Positions 1 through 7,925 are shown, numbered from the stretch's first letter. The stretch: DNA of 11,564 nucleotides from Sediminicultor sp035648055 (GCA_035648055.1 DASRMF010000088.1:1-11564), one strand, 5' to 3'. Made by a program: numbers and translations. The notes: a model not told the origin generated them from the sequence alone.

Positions 1-1595
1 GCAATTCTCTTAACCTCGCGAATACTAACCGCTCCTTCATAGTCAAGACGGGTACAGTTGTACATGCATTGATGGTCACAGATATGCCCGGTTATATTAG
101 GAAGAGGATTTTTTAAATAGATGAGTTCCAAAGCTTTATCGTATTGTCCATCCCCCGCGAGACGAATATACTCCGGAATATCCTGGCGGATGGGGCAGGA
201 GAGAACACAAGGGGCTATATAGCAATCGGTCAGAGGTAATTCCCGGTCAATAAAAACTTTCTTCGTACCTCTCCAATCTTTTCGGTAATTATTCTCCCGA
301 GGGGACTCTTCGGCTAACCGGTCAAGCTTTTCCACATCAATAATCTCGGGCTGACTTTTTTCTTCAACTATTGGCTCTAATTTTCGGGCTATTCCTGCCA
401 TTCTCATATAGCCGCCCGGCTTTAACAGCTCAGTGGCTATAGTAATTGGTTTAATTCCCGTTTCAAAAATCTGAAGGATATTTAGCTGGGATGCTCCTCC
501 CGAGTAAGATATAGGGAGAGCCCCTTTAAACTCACGCGATAAGCGGGAAGCTAAAGTTATAGTAAGAGGAAAGAGGATACGTCCTGATAAATACATCTCT
601 TCTCCCGGAAGGACACCCAGAGTATTTACTGTTCCCAGCGTATTGGAAAGTTTTACTCCAAAATTACGACCACATTCAGCAGCTACTTTAGAAAGCCTCT
701 TAAGCATCCCTATGGCATCATCCCACTGAAGGTCATCAGCAAAGGTAGATTCTTTAATCTTTATATAATTAAATCCAAGATCATCCAATATTTTTCGGAC
801 TAATTTATAACCAAGGAGGGTCGGGTTTAATTTTACGAAAGTATTAAGCTTTTTTTCTACTATAAGATATCGACAAATCGCTTCTTGTTCTTCCGGAGGA
901 CATCCGTGCATGGTAGAGAGAGTTACAGACCGGGCGATATGAGATGAAATTAAGCTGGAAACATTTTCCAGGTTTTTAACCTCTCCTTTAAGGTGCAGAA
1001 CTTCTGAAAAGTTTGTATCTCGAATAAAAGAACTTAATTCTTCCAAGTAACGCTTGAACAAGGGATGTTCGGAGGCATCGGATAAACTATTAATAAACGA
1101 ATCCATGCCGGGGGTTTTAATTCCCTCCAGATCGTAGCCCACGCTCATATTAAAAATGAAAGATTGTTTTGTAGTAACGCGCATATCAAAAACTGCTTCT
1201 ATGAAGTGAAGCAGTATCCAGGCTTTAAGATACTCGTCATATGCCTGCTCCAGGGAAAGTTCGGTAGACCATTCGGTATTATAGCCCTCATCCCGTGCAT
1301 CAATACAGGGTTTCTCAAATTTCAGGCTGTCAAGTTTCTGTACAGTCTTAATCTCGAAAAAGCGTCCCCCAACCAGATAGGCGGCAACAATATTTTGGGT
1401 CAGCTGGGTATGAGGACCTGCTGCCGGTCCTACAGGGGTTGCACAACTTTCATCAAATATCTGAATACTTTTTCCATTTTCTTTAATAAAAAATTGAGAT
1501 TCGGGTATCCCAAAAATTGTCCATTGCGACCGATATTCTTCAGTTATCCAGTGAAGCAACTGCTTAAATGGAACTGGCCTCATTTTATCTCCCAT
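1..1595 (-). CDS. ygfK: YgfK, putative selenate reductase-type flavin/Fe-S subunit (5' part, runs off the left edge)
   Basis: An open frame of 531 codons runs from ATG at 1595 to the window edge without a stop. The translation follows E. coli YgfK as I remember it almost throughout: a start like MGDKMRPVPF, then CATPVGPAAGPHTQLTQN, STMHGCPP and KLNPTLLGYK. This N-terminal part resembles the FMN-binding barrel of dihydroorotate/dihydropyrimidine dehydrogenases. Near residues 458-514 is an iron-sulfur region with C458, C463, C467, C506, C510 and C514, as in glutamate synthase small-subunit and dihydropyrimidine dehydrogenase N-terminal domains. The family is about 1,030 residues long, so roughly half (NAD(P)H/FAD and ferredoxin domains) lies outside. 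ygfK is a marker of the selenium-dependent molybdenum hydroxylase system. The name selenate reductase is historical and its exact reaction is unsettled. The start at 1595 is chosen over ATG 1583 because AGGAGG at 1602-1607 sits 6 bases upstream of it. It lies downstream of the fucose-isomerase-like gene on the same strand. Confidence 0.93.
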   Translation of the reverse strand, partial: MGDKMRPVPFKQLLHWITEEYRSQWTIFGIPESQFFIKENGKSIQIFDESCATPVGPAAGPHTQLTQNIVAAYLVGGRFFEIKTVQKLDSLKFEKPCIDARDEGYNTEWSTELSLEQAYDEYLKAWILLHFIEAVFDMRVTTKQSFIFNMSVGYDLEGIKTPGMDSFINSLSDASEHPLFKRYLEELSSFIRDTNFSEVLHLKGEVKNLENVSSLISSHIARSVTLSTMHGCPPEEQEAICRYLIVEKKLNTFVKLNPTLLGYKLVRKILDDLGFNYIKIKESTFADDLQWDDAIGMLKRLSKVAAECGRNFGVKLSNTLGTVNTLGVLPGEEMYLSGRILFPLTITLASRLSREFKGALPISYSGGASQLNILQIFETGIKPITIATELLKPGGYMRMAGIARKLEPIVEEKSQPEIIDVEKLDRLAEESPRENNYRKDWRGTKKVFIDRELPLTDCYIAPCVLSCPIRQDIPEYIRLAGDGQYDKALELIYLKNPLPNITGHICDHQCMYNCTRLDYEGAVSIREVKRI

Positions 1596-1601
1596 AATTC
1601 T

Positions 1602-1607
1602 CCTCCT
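1602..1607 (-). promoter_or_regulatory. Ribosome binding site of ygfK
   Basis: AGGAGG on the minus strand lies 6 bases before ATG 1595 and fixes that start. It directly abuts the palindrome at 1608-1634, so folding of that element in the mRNA could affect its accessibility (inference). Confidence 0.8.
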
Positions 1608-1634
1608 GGTGACAGAGGACCGTCCCCTGTCACC
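1608..1634. repeat. Short palindromic repeat, GTGACAG...CTGTCAC type
   Basis: GGTGACAGAGGAC is followed after one base by GTCCCCTGTCACC, an inverted repeat with 12 of 13 positions paired and one A-C mismatch. The sequence resembles GTGACAGGGGACGGTCCC-type intergenic palindromes that I recall as scattered in clostridial and candidate-phylum genomes and that are often linked to REP-associated (Y1/RAYT) transposases. No transposase gene is visible here. The element lies between the fucose-isomerase-like gene and ygfK, right against the ygfK ribosome binding site. It is not followed by a U-run on the minus strand, so it is not a good intrinsic terminator for the upstream gene. Confidence 0.75.
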
Positions 1635-1710
1635 TTTCTTACTATTTATAATTCTGACAAGATTTTTTACCTAACCTAAATTCCTTGCATGATTATCTTA
1701 TATCACTATT

Positions 1711-2907
1711 TTACCACTTAAAGAATTCTCGTACCAATTTACTATAATCTCCTTTGCAAATCAGATGATGATTCCCCAGAGAATTTTGTAAAAAATATTT
1801 AACCCCCTCATTCATTTTAAATCTTATTTGGGTTCTGCATAAATTTTCGCTATTTAGATTTTCAATTATCTCTCCACCGGACACGAAATATTCTTTGCCA
1901 TCTCGGGAAAGTTTAAAAATGGTGGCCTCACCTTCTTCAATATTCCCCTTTATCCCCACTCCCAAACCTGATTCGAAGTGGGTTTTTAAAGAAAATTCAT
2001 CAGGCATATTCAAGGGCAGGGTACAATGAGCTAAAATTATTTCATTCTTGTCAATATCAATGCTGGAAGGATTAGCCATAAAAACAGGCTCATCGGTTAA
2101 ATAGTGCAGAATAACCATAGATATAAGAGCGGGAATATCACCTTCACAACCGGCCACAATCCCTTCCGCATTTAATAAGGATAGACCAAGGCAGCCGGTA
2201 TTTTTATAAATTTCCAGCAGGTCAAAACATCTTACGGTAATGCCATCAAATTTATATTTGTTTACGATAGCCTTAAACCCGCTATAAATTTTCAGTGCTC
2301 CATCGATTGATTTACTATCAAACCCTTTATTTTTAATATCATTTAATTTGGGATGGGTAAAATTGTGATCCTGCTCGATTTCTTTAACTAATTCATCCAT
2401 TTCAATATCAATTAAAGAAATCCCTAAATTGTCTTTTACTTTCTTATAATCTACTTCGCTGGCTATAAGCCAATCGGACGGTTTACCGATAACTCCTAAT
2501 TTAGTTGAAGCTAACCTGTTTTTCACTTCAAATATTTTACTGAGTTCTTTTATCCTCCTGGCAATATAATCACTATCTCCGTGGATTATTTCTACTTTTT
2601 CTCCTTCCTGTTTTAAAAAGGAGGCGATCTCCAAAGAAGCGGCAAAAGAGTTGTGTAATCCACTGGATAAAAGCAGGTAAGGTCCCTTAATCTGTTTATA
2701 AATATGTTTGAACTTTCCCTCGACTCCCCCGGATTTAATAAAGATAAGGGGGAAACAATCTTTATCTTTGTTAAAATCTTCCAAGTTTATGCTTTCGAGC
2801 TTCCTACCTAATTTTTCTTCAATATCTGCTAAAAAACCTTGTAAAGTGCTGCTAATATATCCTTCATTATGTACTTCTGAAACCAGATTATATAATCCTA
2901 TTTTCAT
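1711..2907 (-). CDS. L-fucose/L-arabinose isomerase-like protein
   Basis: The protein has 398 residues and starts at ATG 2907, preceded by a G-rich AAAAGGGGGG ribosome binding site. The C-terminal half carries blocks typical of short fucose-isomerase-like proteins: AGCEGDIPALISM (around C254, E255, D257), EPVFMANPSSID (N279), ILAHCTLPLNM (H294, C295), a THFESG block (H310) and NHH at 379-381. By family knowledge these form the metal and sugar site of aldose-ketose isomerases. At about 400 residues it is shorter than classical FucI (about 590) and matches the uncharacterised short subfamily. The substrate cannot be told. It has no signal peptide, so it should be cytoplasmic. It is the first gene of a minus-strand unit whose next gene, 115 bases on, is ygfK. 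No sugar kinase, aldolase or transporter is visible in the window, so a fucose catabolic role is not supported by context. An extended -10 promoter lies about 70 bases upstream. Confidence 0.8.
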   Translation of the reverse strand: MKIGLYNLVSEVHNEGYISSTLQGFLADIEEKLGRKLESINLEDFNKDKDCFPLIFIKSGGVEGKFKHIYKQIKGPYLLLSSGLHNSFAASLEIASFLKQEGEKVEIIHGDSDYIARRIKELSKIFEVKNRLASTKLGVIGKPSDWLIASEVDYKKVKDNLGISLIDIEMDELVKEIEQDHNFTHPKLNDIKNKGFDSKSIDGALKIYSGFKAIVNKYKFDGITVRCFDLLEIYKNTGCLGLSLLNAEGIVAGCEGDIPALISMVILHYLTDEPVFMANPSSIDIDKNEIILAHCTLPLNMPDEFSLKTHFESGLGVGIKGNIEEGEATIFKLSRDGKEYFVSGGEIIENLNSENLCRTQIRFKMNEGVKYFLQNSLGNHHLICKGDYSKLVREFFKW

Positions 2908-2974
2908 ATCAACCCCCCTTTTCTTTTATGTATTTACTGCCCATAATCAGTAAATTAACCTTTCTTAATTATAA

Positions 2975-2983
2975 ATTATACCA
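2975..2983 (-). promoter_or_regulatory. Extended -10 promoter for the fucose-isomerase-like gene and ygfK unit
   Basis: On the minus strand this reads TGGTATAAT, a perfect TATAAT with the TGn extension. The -35 region (TTTATA at 2998-3003) is a weak match, 17 bases away. An extended -10 can compensate for that. Transcription would start near 2968, giving a 5' leader of about 60 bases. Confidence 0.55.
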
Positions 2984-3121
2984 CTTTATTTATATTCTAT
3001 AAAATTCGCAAAATTCCTCTTTTTTTCTAAAATAAAAAAGAATAATTATACTTCTTATTTTTTTCTGGCTTTTGTATTTCGTCTTTGTCTTCTTTTTTCT
3101 ATCTTTTCTTTCTCTTTCTTG

Positions 3122-3161
3122 ACTCGATACTATATACTCGATACTGTTTTTACTCGATGCT
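3122..3161. repeat. Three direct repeats ACTCGATRCT
   Basis: ACTCGATACT occurs at 3122-3131 and 3136-3145, and ACTCGATGCT at 3152-3161. The spacings are 14 and 16 bases, start to start. They lie 14 to 53 bases upstream of the selC -35 box. They could be a decayed short tandem repeat or a set of protein binding sites. The sequence alone does not decide. Confidence 0.6.
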
Positions 3162-3174
3162 TTAATATTTCCTC

Positions 3175-3203
3175 TTGTAAAGTCGTGCAATACAATTTAT
3201 AAT
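3175..3203 (+). promoter_or_regulatory. Promoter of selC and probably the sel genes
   Basis: TTGTAA (3175-3180, 4 of 6 consensus) is separated by 17 bases from a perfect TATAAT (3198-3203). Transcription would begin about 30 bases before the mature tRNA at 3239. No terminator is visible between the tRNA and selA, so selC and selA-selB-selD may share this promoter. Confidence 0.55.
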
Positions 3204-3238
3204 TAAAATAGAAAATATCCCAAAAAGTCAAATTGGAA

Positions 3239-3337
3239 GGGAGCGGATAGGCTCTGGTGGGCCTTGCGGACTTCAAATCCGTGGGCGGTAATTAACCATA
3301 ATTGCCGCGGTGGGTTCGATTCCTACCCCTCCCGCCA
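3239..3337 (+). tRNA. selC: tRNA-Sec (UCA anticodon), selC
   Basis: The tRNA is 99 nt with an encoded CCA and discriminator G3334. The anticodon TCA (3273-3275) sits in the loop CTTCAAA (3271-3277). The D arm is typical of Sec tRNAs: a 6-bp stem 3249-3254/3259-3264 around a 4-base TGGT loop. The T loop is TTCGATT (3315-3321) on a 5-bp stem 3310-3314/3322-3326. The variable arm is long: a 10-bp stem 3285-3294/3299-3308, including one U-G pair, with a 4-base loop. The acceptor stem is odd. GGGAG-C-GG (3239-3246) pairs with CCCTCCC (3327-3333) only if C3244 bulges, giving 7+5 = 12 bp, or else 8+4 with a C-C mismatch. Canonical bacterial tRNA-Sec has 8+5. The location just upstream of selA supports the call. 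Confidence 0.95.
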
Positions 3338-3431
3338 TTTATTTTTCATTTCAAGTATTTTTTCTCTTCTAACTTTTATCATTATCTTTATTTTTAAAAA
3401 ATTATAATCATTAAAGGAGAAACTTTATTAA

Positions 3432-4841
3432 TTGAAAAATAATAAAGATACGGACAATAATAACTTAAATTTATTGCTATCAAAAATTCCCAGTGTAGAA
3501 ATAATTTTACAAAATAAAGCACTAAAACCTTTAATAGAAAAACATTCCCGAAAAATACTTACTCAAACAGTAAGAAAAATTATCTCTGAAGAGAAAAAAA
3601 ATGCCCTTAAAAATGGCTGCCTCTATTCAGCGCAAGAAAGGATAAATAAAATTAAAGAATATTTTAATAAAGAAAACCTATCTTTTTTACAAGAAGTAAT
3701 AAACGGCAGTGGAGTAATTCTTCATACTAACCTGGGGAGAGCACCGCTGGGCAAAGAGATGCTGGCAGTAGTTCAAAGCTCTTTGCATGGCTATACTAAT
3801 TTGGAATATGATCTTGCAGAAGGCAGCAGAGGAAAAAGAGGAGAAACCGTCGAAAAATTACTTTGCACTCTCAGCCTTTCAGAAAAAAGTCTGGTGGTTA
3901 ATAATAATGCCGGTGCAATATTTTTAATATTAAATACTCTGGCTAAAAATAAAGAAGTGATTGTCTCCAGAGGAGAATTGGTGCAAATCGGGGGAGGATT
4001 CCGCATTCCGGAGATATTAGAACAAAGCGGTGCTCACCTTCGAGAAGTCGGCACTACCAACCAGACCTTTATCGAGGATTACGAAAAAGCAATTAATGAT
4101 AATACTGCTTTAATATTAAAAGTCCATCAAAGTAATTTTTACATGAACGGTTTTGTTCATCAAGCTGAAGTTAAAGAACTTAAAAAATTAGGGAAAAAAT
4201 ATAATTTACCGGTAATAGTAGACTTGGGCAGTGGAACATTTTTAAATACCGAGGATTTTGGATTAAAGCACGAACCAACCGTTCAAGAAAGTATTAGAGC
4301 AGGTGCTGATATTGTCTGTTTTAGCACAGATAAACTTTTAGGAGGCCCCCAGGGAGGGGTTATTTGCGGAAAAGAAATTTACCTAAAGAAAATTTCACAG
4401 CATCCCTTATTCCGCACGCTTAGAGTGGATAAGATAACTTTGACTATCTTGCAAGAAATTTTAATATCTTATTTAAAAGGTGAGGCGGTAAGTAAAATTC
4501 CCATCTGGAAAATGATTTCCTGCCCCTTAGATAAAATTGCTGTTCGAAGCCAAAATATCTGCCAAAAACTAAAAGAAAAAGATATCCCGGCATTTACCAA
4601 AGAAGGGGAAACTGCTATAGGAGGGGGTTCTTTGCCCGAACAAACTTTACCAACTAAATTAATAATTATAAAACCTCCCTGTCCGGTAGAAATTTTTTCT
4701 AAAGAATTACGCTCATTTAGCCCGCCACTTCTGGGAAGGAAAGAAAAAGAATTTTTTATCCTGGATCCTCGCTGTATTGACCCTTTTTCTGACAATTTAG
4801 TAATAAAAATAATTACATCAGTCTATTCTAAAATGAAATAA
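3432..4841 (+). CDS. selA: L-seryl-tRNA(Sec) selenium transferase
   Basis: SelA is a PLP enzyme that converts Ser-tRNA-Sec to Sec-tRNA-Sec using selenophosphate. The 469 residues match the usual length (about 460). The PLP lysine is K301 in FSTDKLLGGPQGG, and upstream blocks such as NGSGVILHTNLGRAPL (about 91-106) and VNNNAGA (156-162) are characteristic. The N-terminal ~80 residues form the tRNA-Sec binding region, and bacterial SelA assembles as a decamer. The start is TTG at 3432. An in-frame TAA lies immediately before it at 3429-3431, no ATG alternative exists nearby, and AAAGGAG (3413-3419) precedes it with a rather long spacing of about 12 bases. It lies 94 bases after selC and 12 bases before selB, which indicates one operon. 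Confidence 0.97.
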   Translation: MKNNKDTDNNNLNLLLSKIPSVEIILQNKALKPLIEKHSRKILTQTVRKIISEEKKNALKNGCLYSAQERINKIKEYFNKENLSFLQEVINGSGVILHTNLGRAPLGKEMLAVVQSSLHGYTNLEYDLAEGSRGKRGETVEKLLCTLSLSEKSLVVNNNAGAIFLILNTLAKNKEVIVSRGELVQIGGGFRIPEILEQSGAHLREVGTTNQTFIEDYEKAINDNTALILKVHQSNFYMNGFVHQAEVKELKKLGKKYNLPVIVDLGSGTFLNTEDFGLKHEPTVQESIRAGADIVCFSTDKLLGGPQGGVICGKEIYLKKISQHPLFRTLRVDKITLTILQEILISYLKGEAVSKIPIWKMISCPLDKIAVRSQNICQKLKEKDIPAFTKEGETAIGGGSLPEQTLPTKLIIIKPPCPVEIFSKELRSFSPPLLGRKEKEFFILDPRCIDPFSDNLVIKIITSVYSKMK

Positions 4842-4853
4842 AAAGAGGTTTTT

Positions 4854-6737
4854 ATGTTTGTTTTCGGTACAGCCGGCCATATTGACCATGGCAAAACTGC
4901 TTTAATCTATGCTCTAACTTCCATAAACACTGACCGCCTACCAGAAGAAAAAGAAAGAGGTATGACTATTGACTTAGGATTTGCCTGGATGAAGCTTCCC
5001 TCAGGAGAAAAAGTCGGAATAGTCGATGTGCCCGGGCACGAAAATCTTATAAAAAATATGATAGCCGGGGCAACCGGAATCGATGCGGTCATTTTAGTTA
5101 TTGATGCCAACGAAGGCTGGATGCCGCAGACTGAAGAACATTTCCAAATTTTAGATTTGCTTGATATAAAATATGGCATCATCGCCATAACCAAAATCGA
5201 TTTGGTAGACCAAATTAGATTAAATATTGTGGAAAAACAGATTAAAGAGAGATTAAGAAACACCGCCCTCTTTAATGCACCGGTAGTAAAAGTAAGTACG
5301 GTAAATAATATAGGAATTGACCAGATAAAATCAGCCATCCAGGATTTAATCCCCCGAATGAAACCCAAAAAAGATATTGGAAAACCAAGACTATTCATCG
5401 ACCGGGTCTTTAATATTAAAGGAAGCGGCACAGTAGTTACCGGCACTTTAATAGGAGGAACTCTCCATCAGGGGATGGAAGTAACCATTTTCCCTTCTTA
5501 TAAAAAAACCCGCCTTAGAAGTTTACAAACCTACAAAGAAAAAACAGAAATAGCTTTTCCCGGAAGCAGGGCAGCTCTTAATTTAGTCGGGATGGAAAAA
5601 AATGAGCTGCATAGAGGAGACATTATCTTTGGAACCAAGCAGATTAAGGACAGCAAGAATATAGATGTTCAAATACAGCTTCTCCCCCAGCTTAAAAAAT
5701 ATTCTTTAGAAAATAGATCGGAAGTGCTTTTCTTCACCGGGACTAAAGAGATTTTGGCTAAAATATTTCTTACCGAAATGAAGCCCCTTCAGCCCGGTGA
5801 AACAGGATTTGCTCAACTTCGCTTTAAAGAACCGCTGGTAACTTATTTGGGAGACCGCTTTATTTTGAGAATACCCAGTCCCCCCAAAACCATTGGTGGG
5901 GGATTGATTGTCGACCCTTTAGCACATAAGCACCATTTTAAGGATAGAGATGCCCTTCATTTTTTACAAAAAAGAATAAAATTTGACTTAAGAGAATTAG
6001 TTTTAACTGAATTAAAAAAGAATATCTTTATTAAAAAAGATGATTTATTAATTAATAGTAACTATTTATATTCAGAAATTAGGGGATTAGCTGATTTGCT
6101 GGAAAAAGAAGACAAATTAATCGCTACTAATTCCTGGCTGATTGATAAAAACTACTGGCAGGAGCAAAAAACAAAATTTATGAACAGATTAAGCCGAGAA
6201 TATGAACTTTATCCCTTACAAGCCAGTTTCCCCTTAAATAAATTTCAAAGTTATTTCTATTATTTGAAACCGGAAATATTTAATTATTTAGTAGATTCTC
6301 TGATTAATACAGATAAAATAGGTTTAAAAAAGGGAATAATATTTTTAACCTCCCGTAAGCCTAAAATTTCTTCACAGCAAAAAGAGTTGATTTCCAAAAT
6401 ATTAAAAACTCTGAAAGACAGCCCTGCCAACCCTCCTAACGAAAAAACACTTATTACCCAAATTACCGGGGGCAAAGAAATAATAGATTTTTTAGTTCAA
6501 GAAGGGGAAATTGTCAAATTAAGCGACGGAATTTTACTTGAAAGCAAGAATTATGATATTATGAAAAATAAATTAATAGATTTTTTAAAAATAAATGGCT
6601 CTATCTCTATTGCCCAGGTAAGGGAACTGTTGGGAATCAGCCGAAAATATATTATTCCTCTGCTTACTAAGATGGACGAGGAAAAAATTACTCAACGCAA
6701 AGAAAATGTTAGAATATTAAAAACTAAACTCGGCTAA
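4854..6737 (+). CDS. selB: Selenocysteine-specific elongation factor SelB
   Basis: SelB is the EF-Tu-like GTPase that carries Sec-tRNA-Sec to the ribosome and binds the SECIS hairpin. The 627 residues are close to the E. coli protein (614). GTPase motifs: G1 GHIDHGKT at 8-15, G2 region GMTID at 36-40, G3 DVPGHE at 58-63, and TKID at 113-116, the SelB form of NKxD. Beta-barrel domains 2 and 3 follow (about 175-350). The C-terminal winged-helix repeats end with a block near 585-620 containing LGISRKYIIPLL and QRKENVRIL, which is the SECIS-binding domain. Start ATG 4854 lies 12 bases after the selA stop, with an AAAAGAGG ribosome binding site. No truncation is seen. Confidence 0.97.
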   Translation: MFVFGTAGHIDHGKTALIYALTSINTDRLPEEKERGMTIDLGFAWMKLPSGEKVGIVDVPGHENLIKNMIAGATGIDAVILVIDANEGWMPQTEEHFQILDLLDIKYGIIAITKIDLVDQIRLNIVEKQIKERLRNTALFNAPVVKVSTVNNIGIDQIKSAIQDLIPRMKPKKDIGKPRLFIDRVFNIKGSGTVVTGTLIGGTLHQGMEVTIFPSYKKTRLRSLQTYKEKTEIAFPGSRAALNLVGMEKNELHRGDIIFGTKQIKDSKNIDVQIQLLPQLKKYSLENRSEVLFFTGTKEILAKIFLTEMKPLQPGETGFAQLRFKEPLVTYLGDRFILRIPSPPKTIGGGLIVDPLAHKHHFKDRDALHFLQKRIKFDLRELVLTELKKNIFIKKDDLLINSNYLYSEIRGLADLLEKEDKLIATNSWLIDKNYWQEQKTKFMNRLSREYELYPLQASFPLNKFQSYFYYLKPEIFNYLVDSLINTDKIGLKKGIIFLTSRKPKISSQQKELISKILKTLKDSPANPPNEKTLITQITGGKEIIDFLVQEGEIVKLSDGILLESKNYDIMKNKLIDFLKINGSISIAQVRELLGISRKYIIPLLTKMDEEKITQRKENVRILKTKLG

Positions 6738-6763
6738 TCTATTAGAAAGGAGACAGAAAAGAT

Positions 6764-7801
6764 TTGACAGACAAAAGGAAATTAACCCAAATGGCTTCTG
6801 CTGCCGGATGAGCAGCTAAATTAAATCCTAAAGATCTCGGTGAGGTCTTAAAAAAAATTAATGTTTTAAAAGATAATAATCTATTGGCCGGGTTTGAAAA
6901 ATATGAAGATGCAGCAGTTTATCGATTAAGCGATAAGCAGGCTCTTGTTTTTACCCTGGATCTTATCACACCGATAGTTGATGACCCGTATACTTTTGGA
7001 CAAATCGCAGCAGCTAACGCCTTAAGTGATATTTTTGCTATGGGAGCAAATCCTTTAATGGCTTTAAATATAGTTGCCTTTCCCGAAGATAGATTAGATG
7101 ATCTCGGGCTTATTTTAGAAGGAGGGGCAGACAAAGTTGCGGAAGCCGGAGCTATTTTGGTGGGCGGGCATACCATAAAAGATAAAGAACCAAAATACGG
7201 ATTAGCTGTAGTAGGATTAATTCATCCTCAGAATATTATTTATAATGATACTGTAGAAGAAGGAGATTTACTGATATTGACCAAGCCCCTGGGGACGGGA
7301 ATATTATCTACTGCCCTTAAGGGCGATATTGCCGAACCAAAGGCTGTAAAAGAAGCTACTTTTTGGATGACCAAGTTAAATCAACTTTCTGAAAAATTAT
7401 TAAAATTACCCATCCACGGCCTGACCGATATCACCGGTTTTGGTCTGATCGGACATTTAAGTGAGATGCTGACTAAAAATAAACTGGGGGCTGAATTGCG
7501 GATTAATGATATTCCTGTAATAGATGGCCTGGATAAATATATTTCTTTAGGAATGATACCGGGAGGAACAAAAAAAAATCAAGAAATTTATTCCTGTTCG
7601 GTAGAAAAAAAGCCAGGTATTACTCAAGAACAGGAAATCATCCTATATGATGCGCAAACCTCAGGAGGATTGCTGTTATCTGTCAAGCCTGAAGAGGCCG
7701 AAAAGGCTAAAGAGTTATTATATCAGCAAGGCTTTACTTTAAGTCAAATTATTGGTAGAATCATAAAAGTTTCCTCGGGAAGAAAAATACGAATAATTTA
7801 A
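6764..7801 (+). CDS. selD: Selenide, water dikinase (selenophosphate synthetase), a selenoprotein
   Basis: SelD makes selenophosphate from selenide and ATP. The frame runs from TTG 6764 to TAA 7799-7801 and is 345 residues if UGA at 6809-6811 (codon 16) is read as Sec. The N-terminus reads LTQMASAAGUAAKLNP, which is the SelD catalytic loop where homologues have Cys or Sec followed by the catalytic Lys (K19 here). Later blocks fit the family: LDLITPIVDDPYTFGQIAAANALSD-type (about 65-90), GHTIKDKEP and the TDITGFGLIGHL segment. Conventional annotation would start at an internal TTG (6884) and lose the active site. A SECIS-like hairpin follows the UGA. AAAGGAG (6746-6752) precedes the TTG by 11 bases, a long spacing like that of selA. 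It lies 26 bases after selB. SelD also supplies selenium to molybdenum hydroxylases, which links it to ygfK and ssnA. Confidence 0.95.
6809..6849 (+). promoter_or_regulatory. Sec UGA codon and bacterial SECIS hairpin of selD
   Basis: After UGA (6809-6811) a hairpin forms from 6831-6838 with 6842-6849: 8 bp, one of them U-G, with a GGU triloop (6839-6841). The apical loop begins 27 bases after the UGA and has G in its first two positions, which fits the published description of bacterial SECIS elements. It lies wholly inside the coding region. Confidence 0.75.
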
Positions 7802-7814
7802 GTACCCTTTTTAC

Positions 7815-7843
7815 TTGACAAAAATATTTTTGTATTTTATAAT
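7815..7843 (+). promoter_or_regulatory. Perfect consensus sigma-70-type promoter of the lipoprotein gene
   Basis: TTGACA (7815-7820), a 17-base spacer and TATAAT (7838-7843) match the consensus at every position. Transcription should start near 7850, giving a leader of about 115 bases before the lipoprotein. Confidence 0.85.
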
Positions 7844-7874
7844 CACTACTAATGTAATAGTAATAGTAGTAATT

Positions 7875-7925
7875 GCTCAAATAACCATCAAGAAAGTTAT
7901 GCAAATTCTTGAAGGAAGTAGGAGC
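7875..7925 (+). promoter_or_regulatory. Possible H-type pseudoknot in the lipoprotein 5' leader
   Basis: ATAAC (7881-7885) pairs with GTTAT (7896-7900). TCAAGAA inside that loop (7888-7894) pairs perfectly with TTCTTGA downstream (7906-7912). A closing GCTC (7875-7878) can pair with GAGC (7922-7925). I do not recognise a known riboswitch family. A chance arrangement is possible in AT-rich DNA. Confidence 0.35.

Larger units (their letters stand above)
2908..3238. other. Divergent intergenic region between the fucose-isomerase-like gene and selC
   Basis: This 331-base region holds no convincing gene. The reverse ORF at 2990-3190 is low-complexity Lys/Arg/Ser coding and is rejected. The region contains a minus-strand extended -10 promoter (2975-2983), a long pyrimidine-rich stretch on the plus strand (about 3010-3120), three ACTCGATRCT direct repeats (3122-3161) and the selC promoter (3175-3203). 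Confidence 0.7.

Noticed and set aside
1164..1679. 171-residue plus-strand ORF
   Set aside because: It lies antisense to ygfK, whose translation matches a known family over the whole stretch; it is a shadow frame.
3122..3161. CRISPR array
   Set aside because: The repeats are only 10 bp with 4-6 base gaps, far from repeat-spacer dimensions, and no cas gene is present.
2990..3190. 66-residue minus-strand ORF
   Set aside because: Lys/Arg/Ser-rich low-complexity translation of a pyrimidine-rich intergenic tract, overlapping promoter and repeat sequences, with no convincing ribosome binding site.
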